A stretch of DNA of 64,000 nucleotides from Spisula solida (taxonomy: Eukaryota > Mollusca > Bivalvia > Venerida > Mactridae), in assembly GCA_947247005.1 (NCBI GenBank), contig OX365955.1:9124001-9188000 (forward strand). Direction: 5' to 3'. Shown piece by piece: positions 59,070 through 64,000 of this stretch. Position 1 is the stretch's first letter, and each line of letters opens with the position of its first letter. The notes under the pieces were generated by a model. It made no database searches and was not told where the DNA came from. It saw only the letters and a program-made list of their open reading frames with translations. The translations under genes and the position numbers were made by a program.

Positions 59070-59490
59070 AATAACTTAGCTCAGTGGTAACAAACTGGAC
59101 TGTCTATCCAGAGGTCGTGGGTTCAATCCCCGGCATTAGAACTTGACATTTCTGAACTTCTATTCGTAGTAATTTTCCGCTATATCGGACCATATTGATT
59201 GCACATTATCTGGTGAAAAGTGCCAGTAAGCTGTGTATCGGTGTTATACAGATTGTCTGTTCGAAATAAGAGCTAGGTGCATGTCTGCAGCACCGGACAT
59301 GCCTGTATCTGATGTCTCCCTCTCTCTCCCTTCGGGTGCTTTCTCTCAGTCTGTCCCTCTGGTCCGATCATGCTGTATCTTCACCGGTAGGCCCCGGGAT
59401 GCACCTGCGCCCTAGTGACTGCAACACTCTATGTGAAGCGCCTTTGTACGTGCGTTCGCATGAAATGGGCGCTATATAAATCTACTATAT
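59070..59490 (+). mobile_element. tRNA-derived SINE, copy 2
   Basis: Head with TTAGCTCAGTGGTAAC, loop CTGTCTA and GGGTTCAATCCCC. The body shares GTGCCAGTAAGCTGTGTAT, CGAAATAAGAGCTAGG and CCGGACATGCCTGTATC with 39620-40045. Both end GGGCGCTATATAAAT. It sits inside the segment bounded by long inverted repeats. Confidence 0.85.
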
Positions 59491-59689
59491 TCATTTATTT
59501 TATTTAAAGGACACCTCTGATAGTGTTTTGTTTTATAAAAACGTATTTCAAAACCCCATGGATAATAACAAATACATACACTGAAATTGACAGTTGTACG
59601 AGATATTGAGCTAAATTAAATGCTCTACCTGTTTTTGTTTATATTTTGTAGGGATCGCAGTTTCGGCTAGTGTAATAAAAGAATGACTA

Positions 59690-59850
59690 AACCACACAGA
59701 AAGACTGGAAAAGTAGACCGGAATTTGGATAAAGCCCCGTGCGGAAAAAAATATTTCAAATGTGATGAATTGACCCGCTAGTTAAAACGAGCAGGATATC
59801 AACTTAGAAATCATGTGCAAAGTGCATGTACAAAATGTACTGTATGGATG
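59690..59850 (+). pseudogene. Degenerate zinc-finger-like fragment
   Basis: The plus strand reads CGKKYFKCDELTR, a stop, then LKRAGYQLRNHVQSACTKC. This resembles a C2H2 finger body (CGK-F-x-DELTRHLK) with the first histidine codon replaced by the stop. The match is short and could be chance. No second in-frame finger follows. Confidence 0.25.
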
Positions 59851-61479
59851 CTACTAGTTAACACAAAGTTGGAATCTGCATATTATTTATTTTGCATTTC
59901 TTGCTTCAGTTGTTAAATACTATACATCAGAATCACAGTAAAATAAACACTTCTCCATTGAAGATAAAACGGTACATGTTTGTAATTCCTGCTAAAATAT
60001 CGTTTCTACACAAGAACGTTTGTCTAATACAAAGGGTCCCTATATAGAAAGAAGGTTGCGCAGCTGCCATGTTTAGGACCCATAGCGGTAATCACTAAGC
60101 GGCATCTATATAGCTGAGACAACCATATATAACGTAGGTTACGGTAATTTCCGTAACACCGCCTACAACTGTCAGAGGGGCATGGCTTATATGACATGCC
60201 TTGGGACTCCTATGTATAAAACCACTGCACATATTTCATAATTATATATTGACATACTATAATTCCATTATACGTGCGAACCAAGTACAATGGTGATATA
60301 ACAAAACTATTCGACGTAAACGAGATTGCATGAGCCTTTCAAACCTTCATTCAAAACGTTCCCGAAATTCCTATATTTCAGCAACTTTAACGAACAAAAT
60401 ATCCGATGCATTCATAGTATTCTTAAAGAGTTATGAATGAATATAATTTGCTAACCGTCGCCATAATAAGTCGTAGTGCAATGCAATGTTTTTCCCCATG
60501 TATGTTTAGTAGTGAAAATCTACTATAGGGAAACAACCACATCCAGGAATTAGACAGGACTATCTGCACATGGGAGGGAAATTGACAGCCAATTTAAAAA
60601 ATTCAATCAATCCGAGTAGTGACAAGTGGATAGAGCGCTATACTTATAAAATAATAAAAATAAGGAACATAGAACAAAACAATACCAAGTTTAGTGTGAT
60701 GGGGTTTTTTAATAGGTGTACATTGTATATGTTACATAATTAGAATATTCATTGACTGTTGACCATGTATTTATATGTAATTTTTTTCCTGTACATTTTG
60801 TATCTTTGTTTACTCATCGGCATAATGTCTAATGTATTTCAAATAAACTGTAAACTGTTAATGTTCGATTTGGGTATTATTATTTTTAATAATCTGAATA
60901 TATAATATGTTCTGGGTGTGATTGTTTTTTCGACATGTTTATCCCAGGAAAAATGTGGTCATACCATGTGGTATGTGGCATAATTTTGGGGGTTCAGAAT
61001 TTAACGCAAGTAACGTAACTATTTTATTCTTAGACCGATTTAACGATATTTACTCGAAACTCAAGCCACATTTGAGTACTGTCCATGCGACGTAATATTT
61101 TTCTACGAAAGGACTTCTGTCGAAATCGACTTGATAGCAGTTGTGTTGGTTTTCGGAATATTAATTGGCATGGATAGCACCTATTCTGGGATTGAGCATC
61201 AAGAGTGTCTTCAAATTCGATCAAAGAATAAAGTACTTACGATTGTTTTTTTAGATTTTTACTTGCGTTCCTAGCCAACAATTACGTCACATACCACGTG
61301 GAATGTCTACTTTGATGATGATGAACTAGTTATCCACAATAGCAGTGTAGCAATACAATGTAACTTTGACATCACCAACTGCTACCAATCCAAGACGGAC
61401 TTTGTTTCGCTTCGGAAGCAAAAATAGCGGTATTTTATTTATATACCAGTTTCTATGATACATTCGCAAGTCTGAGGGA
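59851..61479. other. Unassigned interior of the inverted-repeat segment
   Basis: Holds a possible retroposon tail at about 60700-60862 (TTTCAAATAAACTGTAAACTG) and otherwise AT-rich sequence. The minus frames at 61030-61224 and 61326-61601 are not supported as genes in themselves. Confidence 0.4.
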
Positions 61480-61707
61480 AAAGGAACATTTCCTTGAATA
61501 GTAGCATCCCTATCAGCAGCTGGGCCGTTTTCTCTAGCACCATGTGAAACATTGGAAAGGAAGACGACTTTGCGGTAAAACTTTTGCCACACTGGGTACA
61601 TTAGTGTCTTTTAAAATGTTGTCCACGACTTAGTCTTTGCCTAGACATGGTCGAAATAAAAATGAATGTCTTTGCACATATGTCACATTGGAACCTTGTT
61701 TTGTTTC
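61480..61707 (-). pseudogene. Degenerate C2H2 zinc-finger exon-like fragment
   Basis: The minus strand starts after a plausible acceptor (TTATTTTCAG) at 61708 and reads FQCDICAKTF, STMSRQRLSRGQHFK, then a stop and CTQCGKSFTAKSS. Two CxxC pairs and the conserved phenylalanines of C2H2 fingers are visible, with a linker-like GQHFK. In the first finger the two expected histidines read Gln and Arg, each one base from a His codon. A frameshift follows in the second finger, where another frame continues LSNVSHGARENG. A pseudogene or element-encoded remnant. Confidence 0.4.
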
Positions 61708-62019
61708 CTGAAAATAAATAAAAGGAGAATCAGTTGATTTGTTGTACATACACGTTCATATCGATGTCTGCATGTCAAAATATTTTGACACATCTAGACA
61801 AATATTCAAGCCAACTTTAAAGACTCATCTATGACAATCTATTCTTCATCTATAAATGTGCAACCAGACCGGGGCTCGAACCCATAATTCAGCAGTAAGT
61901 GCAATATGAGAGGGCATGTATATTATTCAGTTATACACAAGCAACAGAAAGTAGAAAATGATGTTAAAATTAGTCAGAGTAATACAAGAAAATGACATTG
62001 CAAAAGTTGTTATCGCGAG

Positions 62020-62520
62020 TAAAACACGAGCTGGACCATTTTCGTTGTATCGACAACCGGACCATGATTCGTTCAACTTTGAAAACGTTATATTTTGGCC
62101 TAATTAAATACATTATTAATAAAAGATGAGTATCTAGGAAAGAAATGTAACCCTACAATACATGCAAGTACATAGTTTAGACTCGGTAAGCTCTTACTTT
62201 GTCTAATTGGTCTAAAATGTCCGCATTTCATGTCTGTTTTGCATTGTTTACGACTCAATCATACTTTCAACGTGCATTACGTGCATATGCATTGATACAA
62301 GGCAAAACCAAGTAGCTACGAGCATGCAGGACAAACTTGGGCATTCCGTAAGAGTATTCCTGTCTTCAGAATTCAAGAATAACCATACACAATATGTAAA
62401 AATGCTACACCCACCTGCTGATTTTTGTTGATATCCACCATTTTTTAGCCGGATCATTTTCGTTACGTTAGCCGAACCCGCGTCGTTAAACCGGACCCAT
62501 TGCGTTTTGCCGATACAGTG
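62020..62520 (-). repeat. Right long inverted repeat
   Basis: Reverse-complement partner of 58447-58943 over its full length, including both sets of TCCGG subrepeats. The 69-codon frame at 62248-62457 is interrupted in the partner arm and is not a gene. Confidence 0.9.
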
Positions 62521-63650
62521 TGCAATTATTCAGCGTCATACCGGGACGACGAGCCATATTGAAATTAAGAAGTTTTTTTAATGACGTTTTAAAAGTGCAG
62601 TTGAAAATATGCAAAATAACAATTCGATCATTGTTGCTTGAACTGCCTTGACCTATCAAATTTGAGGTATTGGCTAATAAAAAGTCACCCATACTGTGTA
62701 AATGCTAAATGATCATCAGATATGCTCTCTTCGCGTGTCATACTTAATTTTCTACTGTTTTAGTCAATAATCAGCAATTTAAAGCGTAGTTGAAATATAT
62801 TGACTACACATTTTGTGTTGAGTATATATCTAATGCTTTGTAATTTTAATGATTTGCTGTGTAGCGTAGATGCAAATACAATAAAATTCTATAAAATCGC
62901 TATATCTATTCTTGCTTAATAATCTGATTGAACTGCTCTGTAGCATAGGGGGACAATCACGTGCAAATTAGTAGTACCAACGGCGATTTACGAGTCCATA
63001 GTCACGGCATATTCTAATGTATCTGGCTAATTTTGCCATACAATTACATAAACTATGGATTGTAAGAATGCTTATATTCATATTTAATTAATAGCAATTT
63101 AACCTAGACGGATAGGAAGTTATCTTACCAATTATCAATCAAATTACCCTCACATACGTGCTTTCCTAACAAATACCGTTCATAAGCTTTACACATTCGA
63201 TTTCGTTTCATCTGGCTCTCGACTTATACAATCATAGATGATATATGTAGTGGAGAAACCTATGTAGAGCCGGTTAGTTTGAATGTCTGGTAGATAACTT
63301 CAGATAGCACAATGGAGCTGTTTTGACAGGCAACATAACAACATAAAGACTTATTAACAACTGGATTAATTATTTCATAACAAATATGTATAGTTATGTT
63401 TTATCTGAGAATGAATTATGCTTATGTCTGAACGTAGACTTCGTCAGTCTGATGGGTTAAGCTCGATATGTGTGTTCCGTAAAACAATCTATTGCTTAGA
63501 ATGAAATTCGTATAGGTTTAATACAACATGAAATATTAAATTACATGAAGCTGCATAGTGCTCCTTGAATGTGTTCGGCATGTTTGTCAATACTGTTGGG
63601 CCTGCTAGTAAAATGATTTGAAACAAAAGTTTCAAACTGCCTTTGTCTAA
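62521..63650. other. Unassigned AT-rich sequence
   Basis: Nothing recognised beyond chance frames. Confidence 0.5.
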
Positions 63651-63870
63651 TTGCATTAAAGTATCATTACATTAAAAACGCATATCACGCATACCATACC
63701 TATTTGCATTAACATCATAAAACAATAAGCACACATATCATGCCTATTTGCATAAAATAATATTACATTAAACGCGCATATCATGATTAATTGCATTAAA
63801 ACAATAATACATTAAACACGCATAGCATGCCAAGTCGCATTAAAATCATATTACATTAAACACGCATGTT
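63651..63870 (+). repeat. Degenerate minisatellite, about 44-bp units
   Basis: CATTAAACACGCATATC-like starts recur at about 63670, 63718, 63766, 63810 and 63854. Units contain TTTGCATTAAAACAATAAT. The last intervals are exactly 44 bp and the earlier ones about 48. Confidence 0.75.
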
Positions 63871-64000
63871 ATGCATCTGATGATACCTCTTTATATATAG
63901 ATATCATTTGTTGTGTTTCTCGTAACCTTTGCACATTCAGTGTTTATCATCACCGGTATGTATTACTTCATCTTGTTCCACGATTATTATTTTAGTTCAT

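Larger units (their letters stand above)
58447..62520. mobile_element. 4.1-kb segment bounded by about 500-bp inverted repeats
   Basis: The arms 58447-58943 and 62020-62520 are inverted copies with only scattered differences. The outer ends read CACYGTATCGGCAAAACGC. Between them lie a SINE, two zinc-finger-like fragments and unassigned sequence. The layout suits a large non-autonomous or decayed DNA transposon with long TIRs, or an inverted duplication of one element. No transposase and no clear target-site duplication were found. Confidence 0.7.

Noticed and set aside
59233..59415. 60-codon frame
   Set aside because: It lies wholly inside the SINE body and is broken in the other SINE copy.
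61852..61905. Minus-strand tRNA-like stretch with GGGTTCGAGCCCC
   Set aside because: Only a B box-like T arm is present, with no D or anticodon arm. It may be chance or a decayed SINE head.

Overview
This window reads as an intergenic or intronic stretch of an invertebrate animal genome, most likely a bivalve mollusc. It is AT-rich, has no open reading frame longer than about 136 codons, and shows none of the gene density or operon spacing of a prokaryote. Its interspersed repeats have architectures known from bivalves: tRNA-headed SINEs whose conserved end contains GGGCGCTATATAAAT, non-autonomous elements with internal tandem repeats and a (GGAC)n tract, and minisatellite-bearing elements. 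The bivalve assignment rests on repeat style and recall, not on a search.

Layout. 1-15.5 kb: an old tandem segmental duplication, copy A (about 1-6345) and copy B (about 8465-15520), separated by about 2.1 kb. Copy B carries at least three insertions absent from copy A, two with clear target-site duplications. 15.9-26.0 kb: a second, more diverged duplicated pair (15.9-17.4 and 21.8-26.0 kb), the latter interrupted by a 1.38-kb element with AGCGGAC termini and by a tandem-repeat element. A candidate 3'-terminal exon lies at 18550-18786 (minus). 26.7-33.6 kb: a 137-bp foldback palindrome, a seven-copy 72-bp minisatellite, short TIR elements and members of a roughly 300-bp dispersed family. 36.5-41 kb: a repeat element carrying a 43-bp minisatellite, then a tRNA-derived SINE. 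42.6-50.6 kb: the densest part, with three levels of nested elements, two further tandem-repeat MITE-like elements and a mariner-family transposase pseudogene whose 3' region has been tandemly triplicated together with a neighbouring repeat. 51-58 kb: mostly unassigned low-copy sequence with a mariner-type MITE at 54.7-55.2 kb. 58.4-62.5 kb: about 500-bp inverted repeats bounding a 4.1-kb segment that holds a second SINE and two degenerate zinc-finger-like fragments.

No intact protein-coding gene, rRNA, functional tRNA, operon or CRISPR array is supported, so no joint pathway can be described. The window is best read as a record of duplication and element insertion, and the paired copies let several insertions be ordered in time.
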